A DNA stretch of 64,000 nucleotides, from the NCBI GenBank assembly GCA_005281725.1, contig SSBO01000009.1, forward strand, positions 2,520,969-2,584,968. The letters run 5' to 3'. Positions 53,123 to 64,000 of this stretch are shown here, in pieces. The stretch's first letter is position 1; every line of letters begins with the position of its first letter. Both the position numbers and the translations under genes were made by a program. Under the pieces are notes generated by a model. The model saw only the letters and a list, made by a program, of their open reading frames with translations, made no database searches and was not told the origin of the DNA. This DNA comes from Wuchereria bancrofti. Taxonomy: Eukaryota; Nematoda; Chromadorea; Rhabditida; Onchocercidae.

Positions 53123-56100
53123 TCAGTCACCTTTTCCTTTACTAATCGATTCCGCCAATAGTTTCATATTCATAAGCTCAACGATAAATTCGTTATCTGA
53201 AAAAATGTGTGCAGAAATTAACAAATTCAAAATTACATTTGAATTTAGAAATTGAATGAAAAGAAAGGGATAAGTTCATAGATAATACTGAGAAAGTTAA
53301 GAAAATAAAAGAATGTTACCTTCCTCATCAAAACTTGTTATTTTAGATGAACGAGACTCTGAATAATTCTCATCCTATAATATACAATTGTAATTAATAG
53401 AACTGTTAATAAAATATATTAAAGAATCATTCTTTTCACTCTTTTCACCAGATTAATTTTTTTTTATTTTTTATATTAATTTTTTTCTTATATTTCGTTT
53501 CTTATTTTTAAAAAAAGAAAATGAATTATTTGCTACTACAGTCTTACCGTTTTATACATACATAAAGCTGAAAGAACATTAAGCTGCATGGAACATTCCA
53601 TTGGTATAGCATATTTATTATTGCCAACTGAAAATTTTCATTTTTTTTTTTCAAAAACAATTAATTAAATTAAGATTTTTCCCAGAGAGGCTCTATTTTT
53701 ATATTAATTTTTGCTTTAGGAAAGAGAAAAAGATGACATGAAAGTTGAGATATAGGAAAAATAGATTTTAAAANNNNNNGAACATTCCATTGGTATAGCA
53801 TATTTATTATTGCCAACTGAAAATTTTCATTTTTTTTTTTCAAAAACAATTAATTAAATTAAGATTTTTCCCAGAGAGGCTCTATTTTTATATTAATTTT
53901 TGCTTTAGGAAAGAGAAAAAGATGACATGAAAGTTGAGATATAGGAAAAATAGATTTTAAAATAGTTAAATTTGACAAAATATGTATCCATTTATTTTAG
54001 AACAGATTCTATAGATTTTAAATTTTTTGGGGAAAAAAAGTAGCAAAATATGATGATGCCGAAAAGTTTAGAAGATTTAGAAATTTTGGTTAAAATAGAA
54101 TTTACTAATATGAGTTGAAAATATAAAATTTTAGTTAACATGGAATAGCTAAAAATCGATAGCATTGTGATATGTTTAATTGAGGATTGAAATTAGGATC
54201 GATAAATTCAAAATTGAAATTTTGCGAGAAATCACTCCAACGATAGCCAGCTCCACGGAAATACCATAAACCAAATAAAACAAAATGATATCGATAAAAC
54301 ATTGGTTGATCAATTTTAAGATCATCTTCAAATGTACAGATAAATAAATATTAGTATTAAGAAGATGAATATATAAGGAAATTTTGAAAAAATTTAGAAA
54401 TATTTTATTAATTAAACAATTGAAATTATCAAATATTAACGTTGAATTTTTTGCACAATAAATTCATATTCATTTTTATCTTGAAATATTGCTGGATACA
54501 TTGCAATATGTTTTCGTTGTCGTTGAATACCACACAATGTATCATCAATGGAATAAAGTTGTTCCTAAAAAAAGAAACAGAAAACAAAAAAAAAAAAAGG
54601 AACAAGAAAGATTGAAATAATTTTTTCATTTCTTCTTTTTCTTTTTTGCAAAATTTTAATGGAATGAAATATTTCACAATATTAAATTTATTTCATTTAA
54701 TAGTTTATTATTAGCTTTTTTTTTGCTTTATTTTTCAGTTTTAATTTTAAAAGTTTTTTTTTTCTTTAAAGTACCGTATGATTCGACATTTTATACACAA
54801 TTGAAAAACAATAAATTTCACCATTTGCTCGTTTCCATTGATGATCACCAAGTGCACATCTTTTAGGATAGCCTAATTAATTCAATTTCAAATTAAACAA
54901 TAATAATTTTTCTTTTTTACATTAACATATGATAGAAAACTAGGGATAACAGATAAGAAATGAATTAAATAATTTAGAAACGAATCAAATATATGAAAAA
55001 GGAATAATTATAAAAGAAATGAGCGCAAATTGATCCTATATTTTCTTAATTTATAATACATGGATAAATATTTTTTTAGCATTTGAATTATTTAATTAAT
55101 TATTATTAGTCTATTTTAAAAAAAAAATGGAGAAAATGCTATTTTTTTTTGAAATTAAGTAAACTCAATTACTACATATATTATTCATTTCTGTAAAAAT
55201 ATTGTATAAAATTTATTACGATTTTAAGATTTCGTGACACTAATTTAAAAGTCATTGAGATAAGAATTGAAAATAAATGAAATGAATTTTTAGCAGATGA
55301 AATTAAGTAAACTTACTTAGATCTTTATCCATTACTAATTGTATATTTTTATTCCAATCATATTCATATTTAGTAATTTTTTGTGGTAAATCCTTAAAAT
55401 TGCTTATAAATATAACTTGAAATAATTTGTTATCAAAAAAAAAAAAAGAAAAAAAACTGGACAGAATATATAATGAAAAATTTTTTAATCTAATTTAAAA
55501 ATAAATTTAAAAACATTACAATTAAATAGCTAAATCCAATCAAATAATGATAAATTGCAACTTTTTGATTGCACTCAAATGCCACAATTTTAACTAAAAA
55601 TTATTTTATTAATTTTATTTCGCATAATTTTTCATTCCTTGAGTAAATTTAGCATAAAAAAATGATAATGTTTAACTTAATGAACATTTCATCTGTTTAA
55701 AGAAACAAAAAATTGAAGGAAATTAAAAAAGAAATAATCAATTGCTTTATCAGTATGATAAGTAATTTCGATAACATATTAAAAAGTATTAAATTATTAT
55801 TATTATTATTTTCTCTTGGCAATTTTATAAAGTAACTCTCACTGATATTTTCCATATGATAATTAACTTTATTGATTAACTTTTGATTTTTCCCTTTTTT
55901 TGCTGATGAAAATTATAAAATATGTATATTTGTGCTTTTTTTTTTGTTTTTAATGAAATGACAAAATTTCAAAGAAAAAAAAGGTAAAAATTTTTTGGTT
56001 ATATAAATTGAAGTTTTACTTACAATCATTGTCTTCAATAGCCCACGTCATGAAACGATAACAATTAGACTTATTTACACGTGGATTAAATGATGAGTCA

Positions 56101-58228
56101 TAAAATGAGCTAAAATCCGTTTTAGCTAAAGTACCATCATACCAAATCATTTTTCCGCCGTACATTCCGGTTGAATCATTATTAACAAAACCATTTTGTC
56201 GTATGAAAAATAATCCAAATAATGCACCTAATGAACCTTCAGCATATTCCGGATATTCTGAAATATAATTTCAACAAAATAAACATTTCATTTTATTAGT
56301 ATAATTTAAAGACTATCTTATATATTGCATTGTTTTAAATTTTTTTGAAGTTTCAAATAATTTCAATTTATTATTATTATTTGATTTCTGAACGGGCAAA
56401 AAAAAAATTGGCAAAATAGAAAATCATTTTATGTTTAATAATTAATTATTAGAATTATTCTAGCTTTTTATTTTCTCTCTTTCATTTAAACTAATCAGAA
56501 TTGGAATTCAAATTCAACACTAAAATAAATTGTTTAAATTGTACAAATTTAAGCAATTTTCAGATTTCTAAACTACAAAATAATTTTTTTTTTTAGCAAT
56601 AGTTTAATAGAATAAAATGTTTTTAATATAAAATAACAATAAATTAAAATATTTTTTACAAATAACACAACATTATTTGCTGATAAAATGTTCAATTTTT
56701 TTAAATGCCTAAGCTTATCCGTTAGAAACTGTAATCATTATCGAATAATTTCATTTAAGTCAATAATTTCATTTAAATTTTTCATTTAAATTCAGTTAGT
56801 ATTTAACTTTCAATGGGCAACAAACACTTTTTTAGCTTCAGAAATTGATTCTAAACTATCACTGAGTAATATTTTATCATTTATTATTATTATTCACTAA
56901 TTACGATTATAACTTCTATATTTGTTAACAGAAGTCTAATTTATGAAAAATATCACTTATCAATCAATTCCAATAAAAAAAACAATTAAAAATCATGTTT
57001 ACAATAATTTTTCAATGAAATCTTATGATGCTTACATTTTAAATTTAAAACTTATGAAAAAAACTGTTAATAAAGAAAAAAGTTAAAATTATATTTAAAA
57101 TATTTTGAAATTATCACTTTGCTTTGTTCACAAATTGTTATCAACTTATTAACTATGAATAAATAATACATTAATTATAAAATTTTTTGTTGAAAAATAA
57201 ATTGCCCTAACTCTGTCACTAGCAAATGACAATAATAGTTTTAATTTTTTAATTAAATAATTAATAATTAGTGTAATGAAGAATTCAAATTACACCTACC
57301 AAGTAATGCAGCATAATGAAAATTACGTAAATCCTCCAATGTTGCTGCAATTGCTTCCGTTATATTATTTTGCTTATATTTTTGAATAACACGTCGGAGT
57401 GCATTTTCAGTGCTAATATTAAGACTTACCTGTTGTAATCAATGATGAATTAAAATTAATTAAGGTATAATAACTTATGAAATAATTAAACAAATAAGAA
57501 ATGAGCAAAAATTAGGGAAGCAACCAATAATTTATCATTTTAATAGGAAGCAATTAATAATTTAATACTTTAGTAGAAAGTAATTAATAATTTATCATTT
57601 TAAGAAGAACTAATCATCAGTTATCACTTAGCATCGCCATATTATCTTTAATTATATTGCTTGAGAAAGTATAATATATCAGACCTTCTAACTTACCTTT
57701 TTTTTTGCTTTCTAATATATTTACCTTCTAATGATAATTCTTCCTCTTAAAAATTCATTATTTTTGACCTTATATTTATCAATCATTATCATTATCATTA
57801 TCATTGTCAGTTAATTTCTAACAAATTATTTTGATTGAAAATATTAACTTAACCTAATTTTATTTTTCAATCTTTTTCATTTAGTAATTTCACTCAAATA
57901 CAAACTAACTTCTTTTATGGGAAATTGATGAAAATAGCAAATAACTTTTTGTTTCTGTTCCATTGAATAACGATAAAATGCACGACCGCTATTAAGACAA
58001 CCTTTGAGAAAAAAAGAATATCAAATTTATTCAAATTTTTAAAATTTCAAAAAATATCATATAAAAATTATTACTTTTCATTAATCTATACTTTACTATA
58101 ATTATTTTACACATTGTTTTCTCTTTCCCATTAATATTAGAAATAAATTGATGAAAAAAAATAAAAGAAAATAAAATGAAAAAGAAGAAATGGAAACTAA
58201 CGAGAAAATTGAATACCATTTATAAGTA
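53123..58228 (-). CDS. Two-module protein of unknown family, 5' exon missing
   Basis: I do not recognise this protein. Eleven exons in frame give about 398 residues (minus order): 58228-58202, 58001-57910, 57429-57300, 56257-56024, 55415-55317, 54872-54775, 54564-54441, 54325-54140, 53627-53548, 53374-53320, 53196-53123 (stop TGA). No start codon was found; an initial exon should lie between 58229 and 59149. The two halves resemble each other: LFGLFFIRQNG ... FNPRVNKSNCYRFM in exon 4 against LFGLWYFRGAG ... FNPQLNISQCYRFL in exon 8. Shared aromatic and Cys residues point to a duplicated domain. No transmembrane span or catalytic motif is evident; whether it has a signal peptide depends on the missing exon. 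Exon 9 sits next to an assembly gap and is partly duplicated, so that region needs care. Confidence 0.7.
53591..53962. repeat. Exact 183-bp duplication across a 6-N gap (assembly artefact)
   Basis: 53591-53773 and 53780-53962 appear identical base for base, separated only by NNNNNN at 53774-53779. The second copy repeats part of exon 9 of the two-module gene and cuts it off at the gap. This is what a scaffolder leaves when contig ends overlap but are not merged. Confidence 0.9.
57517..57606. repeat. 30-bp tandem repeat, three copies, in an intron
   Basis: Units 57517-57546, 57547-57576 and 57577-57606 share AATTAATAATTTATCATTTT with small changes. They lie in the intron between exons 2 and 3 of the two-module gene. 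Confidence 0.85.
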
Positions 58229-59149
58229 CTGTAAAAAGATAAAATGAAATAACCGCTAGCAATTTCATTTACTACAAATAATAACAATTTTTCTCAACTT
58301 TACTACATTTTTAATTTATTCAATTAACAAATAAATGAGCAATAATAATGAATTTTTATGTTTTATAGTTAAATTTTTATTTTATTAACTTTTACAATTA
58401 TTTATTTATTTGAAATGTTAATAATTTGTTCACGAATTATTCATGTGATTTATATATTTTAAATAAATATAATATAATTAATTTATTTGATTTTATTGCA
58501 ACATATTATAATTATAGAGAAAATGATTACTGTATTTTATTTGATCGATAATTTTTGATCATACTTTATAATCATAATAAAATTGAATTTATTATTCCTT
58601 GATAAATTATCATATTCTATTATAAAGTATGATAAATCAAAAAGATATAACATTAATTTTATAGTAATTTCTTCCATTCTTACAATTTATTATATTTAAT
58701 AATTTATTCAATAGCAATAAATTTATAAAATTGTTTTTAAATAAGCAATTTGTAATGAGAACCAATAAAATGAATCATTGAAATGGAATATATGATGATA
58801 ATATCATAACAAAAGTATATGATATTTACACATAAAATTATCATTTATTTTTTATGATTATCATTTTTATCACTTTTTTGCTATGATTATCATTTATTTT
58901 TAATAATTATTAATTAAATGAATTGATATAGGTGTAGTTGTGCAAGAAAGTAGCGTTGTTATTTTATGAATTAACACAAATGAATTCCATTGATTTAAGC
59001 AATATGATAATGAAATGATATTGAAATGTATTGTATTAAAATTGTTTTTTTTTTCCAAATAGCAATTATCATTTGTTTAATAAATGGACATGCTGATAAT
59101 GATGATAATAATGATAATGCATATATGTATATTTAGCCAATAAATTTAT
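58229..59149. other. Intergenic; should hold the missing first exon
   Basis: Very AT-rich. It should contain the first exon and promoter of the two-module gene, but no ATG-bearing exon ending in phase 1 could be picked with confidence. The open stretches near 58031-58287 (-) are Phe/Ile-rich by composition. Confidence 0.5.
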
Positions 59150-59150
59150 T
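59145..59150 (-). terminator. AATAAA overlapping the phosphatase stop codon
   Basis: On the minus strand the stop TAA (59152-59150) shares a base with AATAAA at 59150-59145. If used, the 3' UTR is only a few tens of bases. Confidence 0.5.
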
Positions 59151-62100
59151 TAGGTGGTAGATGGTAAACTGCCACGAGCATGTGCAAGTATATCAAAATC
59201 TCGTAAGAAACTTAAAATTTCATTCCTTTTGATGAGCTGAAAAATTATTTTTTCATTCTTTCAAATTTAATTTAATTTAATATAAATTTTTCCACTAATG
59301 AAATAGTTATAATTACTGATTAAAAAATTTGTTATACTGTAAAATAAAATACAAATAAAATTAAGTTTTTACATCTACCATATATAATTTTTATCACCAA
59401 TCAACGTTTTTTCTTTCTTTTTTTTGAATCAAATTTAACTATTTTAATATAATTGCATAAAAATAAAATGCTAAAAACTTGATTTAAATAAAATTTATAA
59501 ATTTAAAATATTATATTAGTAAATGATGAGAGAATAGAAAGGAAAAAGATTGTATTTAAAACGACAAATGAAATATTTAGCAATTAATATTACAATGAAA
59601 CATAAATTATATATATTAAAATTTTAAAGTAATAGTAAAAGAGAGAGAGAGGGAAGTGGAAAAAGAAAAGAATTTAAAAAAAGTAATACTTTTCGATTTT
59701 CCGAAAGTGCTAAAATACAACGATGTATGTAAACGTATTGAATATCCGTTTGTATGGATCCATGACGTTGAAGACGTAATTCTCGAACTACGTCACGCAT
59801 AGTAACTTTCATACCATCGTTGAACATTGAATCTGCTATATCTAAACCAACAACTGTTCCCGTTCGACCAATACCTAATTAGTAAAAATTAATAAATAAT
59901 TAATTGTTAAAATTATTTAATAAAGTAATATTTAATATTTAATGTTACAATTAAACACAAATTTTAATATATTAAAAATTTAAATATATTAAGTATTCAA
60001 TCATTTTAAAATTTTTTCCTGTTTTTTTGCTAGAAAAAAAAAACATTTTTTTGAATGATATTTTAGCAAGAAAAAGGAAAAAGATGAAAATTATTATAAA
60101 TATGTTTAATTAATGAAGAAATTCTTGCAAAAATTATCAATTAAAAATTTACCATAGAATTTAGAGGAAAAAATTTTTTCATTTAATACAAATTATCGAA
60201 TAATTGCTTTTTTTTCTCTCATGAATTACTTGTTTGCTAAATATTTATTTGTACTATAAAAATACAAGTAATACCTGCAGAACAATGAATTACAACATGT
60301 ATTTGATTTTTGATTCGTTGTAAAAGTCGAAATGGTGCCAAGAAATTATTGGGGACACCACGATCAGGCCAATCATTCCAAGCAATATGTTCCAATGTTA
60401 ATTTTTTATTTCCATTAGTTACAATTAAATTACTAATTGTTAGCATTTTTTCTTCTTGTATCACACGACTACATGTTACCTTTAGTGTTCCATATTCTTT
60501 CTGTATATAAATTAGAAATATTAATTATCTAATTAATTAATAATAGAAAATAACATTGCTTTTTTTTTTCTATCACTTTTAAACAATAATCATTTTAGTT
60601 AATGATAACAAATATTGACTGATTAATTAATTTAAATTAAGTAATGAATTTGTAAAATGAAAAAAAAAAAGAAGAAGAAAAGGAAAGTATTACAGATTGG
60701 CCTTCTTCAGCTGGCCAATACTGTTCACATTTTTTCTTGCCACATTCCATAATATTACAAAGCATAATTATTGAACGACAACTTTCTTGCCATACCATAC
60801 GCCAAAAATCTTCTACTGTATTCTCTTTTGGTGCCTTAAATATTTAATTTTTATCATTTTAATAAATATATTTCAAATAAAAAGGAATATATATGTTTTA
60901 ATAAAAAATTAATTTAGTTAACAATAATAATAATAATAAAAACAATTATTGGCTAATTAATTAATTTAATTAAATAATGAGTTCAAAAAATGCATTCTAA
61001 TAAAAATTATTTTAGCTAATAACGATAGCAATTATTGGTTGATTAATTAATTTAATTAAATAATGAGTTTAAAAAAATACGTTCTAATATATTATGTAAT
61101 TTAAAAAAATATATGTATTCTAATAGAAATCATTTTACTTAATAATGATAGTAATTATCGCTGATTAATTAATTTGATTAAGTAATCAGTTTAAGAAAAG
61201 ATATATTCTAATATAATATAAAAATATATTTTTTAGCTGAGAAATTTCTTTTTAATCAAATAAATTTAGGTAATCTAACAGTATTTGCCAGAATTTGTGA
61301 TTATAAGATTTACAATAAATAATTTTTGCTAAAATTTAAGACATTTTTTATTATATAAATTGATGCTAGAATTTAAGGTAATCGTTTGAAAAATTAGTAC
61401 TAATTACAACTATAAGCGTTAAAAATTTTCGAAATATTTAAAATATAAATTTTAAAAGAAACGCTAAGAATGAAATATTATGACGTAGTGATATTATAAT
61501 ATATATTTTATTTAATATAATTCAATATATATTATCTAACATAATACTATTGAAATTTTTCAAAAATTATTATAACCTTAAAAAAAAGCAAAAAGTATTA
61601 AAAATAAAATAAAGCAAAGAAAAGAGGAATAAACCTGAGTACAGATAAACCGTTGTTTCATAGAAACTACATCAACCCAATTTGCATGAATATAATCATT
61701 TGTGGTTTTTGGTGGATAATTTAGCACAACTCTTGTTTCATCAACACAGAATACATCTAATGAAATATGCAAATTTATTAAATAATTTATTTGTAATGAT
61801 AATTTATAATTGTAATCTACAAAATTGTTTTCAAAAATTGTAAACTTTACCAAATTAAACGAATTTCTTTTTTTTTTCAAAAATTAAAAAGAAGATTAAA
61901 GAATTTAAAAAGAAAAAAACTAAATGAATGAAATTGAAGTTAAATTAATTAAACTATCCAATTAACCTCTGTATCTGTTTTTATCCGGATTTTTATCAAA
62001 TGCAGTTTTAACCAATTGCGATGGTGGTATACTGCTTTCTCGTATTTCTTTAAATTCTTTCATCAAACCCTATAAATATTACTAAATTATTAAGTTTAAA

Positions 62101-63388
62101 CTCCTATAAATATTATTAATTATATGTTATTTGCATAAATATTTTCATGAAATTGATAATAGTATAAATTTATTACATTTATGAAAAGAATTATCCAACG
62201 ACATAAGTATATATGCTTTTAATTTTATGATATAAGTACATACTTGTAATTTTAATTTAATTTACAAACTCGTGAACATATGCAGAAAATTGAAGTTATA
62301 ATTATCTGAATGTTTAATTAATAATAATGAAAACAAAAAAAAAATTGATAGGAATTTCAAAAATTAGATAAAAAATGAAAATGACAAATTATTTATCTTT
62401 TTTTCCTTCAAAATAAGCAATAAATATTTCAACCAATTATATTGTTATCAATTATTTCAATTCTTTTTTTTAATTTTTAAACTTTACCACGTGATATGAG
62501 ATGTTATGCGTATTCTATTAGCTTAGCTTATTAGTTTATATATGTTACGTTACTTTCAAACAACAAATAAACATTAACTTAAAACATTAAAGAAAACAAA
62601 GGAAAAAAATGATTTGAAATTTAGTTTACATAAAAAAAGATTTGAAATTAAAATGCTAGTAAAAATTATTTCATTTTATTTACAAAAGAAAAAAAAAACT
62701 ATAAGAATTATGATTCTGAAAAACAAGGGAGAGAGAGAGAGAGAGAGGGAGAGAGAGGGAGACCTGAACTCCGGTTGCAACAGTAGTTGTGCAAAAAGCT
62801 TTCATCTGAACTATCATATCTCGGTTTTCCGGTCCTTTTCGAAGTGTAGCAAGCCGGCGACGACTTGGTCGAGAATCACGTTCCATTTGTGTTCCATCCT
62901 CATCAGCAAGTTCTATTAATTTTTTTACAAAAATTTATTTATTTCATTTATGTTTTATATTTTGTAATCAAAATATGATAAATTATTGTAAATTATATTT
63001 TCAAATTGAGTCATACATTTATGTATACTTGTTTTTGTTGTAATTTTAAAATTTTAAATTTCTCAAAATTTTACCAACTTTAAAAATTCAAAAAGAAACA
63101 AAAAAAAAGTGTTGTTGGAATTGAAAATTTTTAAATCTTCAAAGATTCAAATAACAATTATTAAGGAGATTAATAATAATAGATTTGCAATGTTGTAACA
63201 TAATTTTTGCAATCCAATTGATAATTTTATCATTTGATCATTTTGTTTATTTCATTTAATCATTAATAAAAGAGGTTATTATCAAAATGATGATGAAATT
63301 GAATATATCTTAATACCCTTTCTAGAGCTACGAGTAGCCGATCGTCGTCTTATTGATTTCTTTTTACCTGGTCGAGATTCTTGACTCA
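59150..63388 (-). CDS. Cytoplasmic-type protein tyrosine phosphatase, active
   Basis: Eight exons (minus order) give about 360 residues: 63388-63317, 62912-62764, 62069-61967, 61756-61635, 60834-60694, 60500-60275, 59874-59690, 59236-59150. The PTP domain starts at KNRYRDV and continues through NDYIHANWVD. TVEDFWRMVWQ and WPDRGVP (general-acid Asp) follow. The signature HCSAGIGRTG is split between exons 6 and 7 (Cys about 269), and the Q-loop is QTDIQYVYIH. All catalytic residues are present, so it should remove phosphate from phosphotyrosine. The first 70 or so residues are basic (KKKSIRRRS; SRPSRRRLATLRKG) and could be a nuclear or membrane-binding signal. No membrane span is seen. Such compact PTPs are numerous in nematodes and many act in the male germline; that role here is only a guess. 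The first exon begins with TG in phase 1, so the Met is probably split by an intron or lies further upstream. Confidence 0.92.
60604..61200. repeat. Dispersed AT-rich repeat copies in two PTP introns
   Basis: The motif GATTAATTAATTTAATTAA with flanking ATTATTGG and TAATGAGTT appears near 60945, 61031 and 61155, and in a weaker form near 60620 in the next intron. Each is followed by an A-rich tract and TTCTAAT. Copies are about 90-120 bases apart and imperfect. Confidence 0.65.
62727..62762. repeat. (GA)n microsatellite beside an exon donor
   Basis: A GA run interrupted by two GGG steps on the plus strand ends at the GT donor of PTP exon 2 (minus exon ends 62764, donor 62763-62762). In the transcript the intron therefore starts with a CT-rich tract. 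Confidence 0.9.
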
Positions 63389-64000
63389 CTAAAATGAGTA
63401 ATAAATGAATACCTACCTATTCAATGGAATCAGTATGTGAAATTCTGCTCAAATAAATTTTCCAATGATTAGCAGTTCAAAATTTCTCATTAAAAGAAAA
63501 TTTATAGCATTTTATTGGAATAAATTGAATGAATGAATTATGATTTCATTTTATTACTAACTGTATTCTATTTGTATCGTCGTATCAACAAATTGTTTAT
63601 AACGACAAACAAACCGCTACGCAATCAAACTGAAACTATCAATAAGATCAATTAGATAAAAATAATTCCATTATAGCTAATTTGTCATCAAAACATACTT
63701 ATCAATTAGCTGTATGTAAAATTGAGATTAATTTTTATTTGTTTAGAAGTTAACAAAATGCTATAACTGATATAATTGTTTATCAGTTGATTGAATAGTG
63801 ATAGTTAATAAATGGAGCACATTTTATAAATATATTTAAGTGTATATATTTAAATAAAATAATGAAGATTCAAAATGGCATAATAGTTGATGTGTCATAT
63901 ATGACAAAATTATAATTAAACTTTTGCTCTGAATATGACGTGAAAATCTCACGTAAAGTTTACTGTTATGATCAAATTGAGACACTGATCATTAAGTTAG
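63389..64000. other. Upstream flank of the phosphatase gene
   Basis: No exon identified. It may contain the start codon or 5' non-coding exon of the phosphatase, or these may lie outside the window. Confidence 0.4.

Noticed and set aside
58031..58287. Two overlapping hydrophobic minus-strand frames resembling membrane proteins
   Set aside because: Phe/Ile/Ser runs come from T-rich sequence; neither frame ends in the phase needed to join the next exon of the two-module gene.

Overview
The window is eukaryotic genomic DNA, very AT-rich and intron-dense. Genes have many short exons with GT-AG introns, T-rich acceptors of the TTTCAG/TTTTAG kind, and acceptor-like sites a few bases upstream of several start codons, as expected for spliced-leader trans-splicing. 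The gene content (tandem CCCH zinc-finger proteins of the germline/TTP type, type-B carboxylesterase, histidine acid phosphatase, compact protein tyrosine phosphatase, a PEX14 homologue) fits a nematode. The composition and intron style would suit a spirurid/filarial-like species, but the species cannot be fixed from sequence alone. All gene models were assembled by eye from reading frame, splice phase and family knowledge. Every model below keeps frame across all its listed exons.

Layout. 1-3541 holds no gene but has a 37-bp minisatellite. 3542-7057 (+) and 9864-14688 (+) are two adjacent paralogous proteins with tandem CCCH fingers. 14689-18867 is gene-free. 18868-24048 (+) is a carboxylesterase with an intact catalytic triad. 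It converges on a secreted histidine acid phosphatase at 25063-28669 (-). 28670-35154 is a 6.5-kb gene-free AT-rich stretch. 35155-37614 (-) encodes PEX14, the peroxisomal import docking protein. 39562-48556 (-) is a 23-exon gene for a protein of about 1,140 residues, built from four tandem copies of a four-exon cassette that I do not recognise. 48828-51648 (-) is a classical short-chain dehydrogenase/reductase, only about 270 bp upstream of that gene on the same strand, so the two may form an operon. 53123-58228 (-) is a gene of unknown family with two related halves; its first exon was not found, and it contains an assembly gap flanked by an exact duplication. 59150-63388 (-) is a non-receptor-type protein tyrosine phosphatase with a basic N-terminus.

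The genes do not form one pathway. The CCCH pair is a local duplication. The two hydrolases are a convergent pair. The SDR/repeat-protein pair is the only candidate for co-transcription. The repeat protein (39562-48556) and the two-module protein (53123-58228) are the most promising undescribed items. By eye, 15-37 kb and 53-64 kb look more AT-rich than 3-14 kb and 39-52 kb; I have not computed this.
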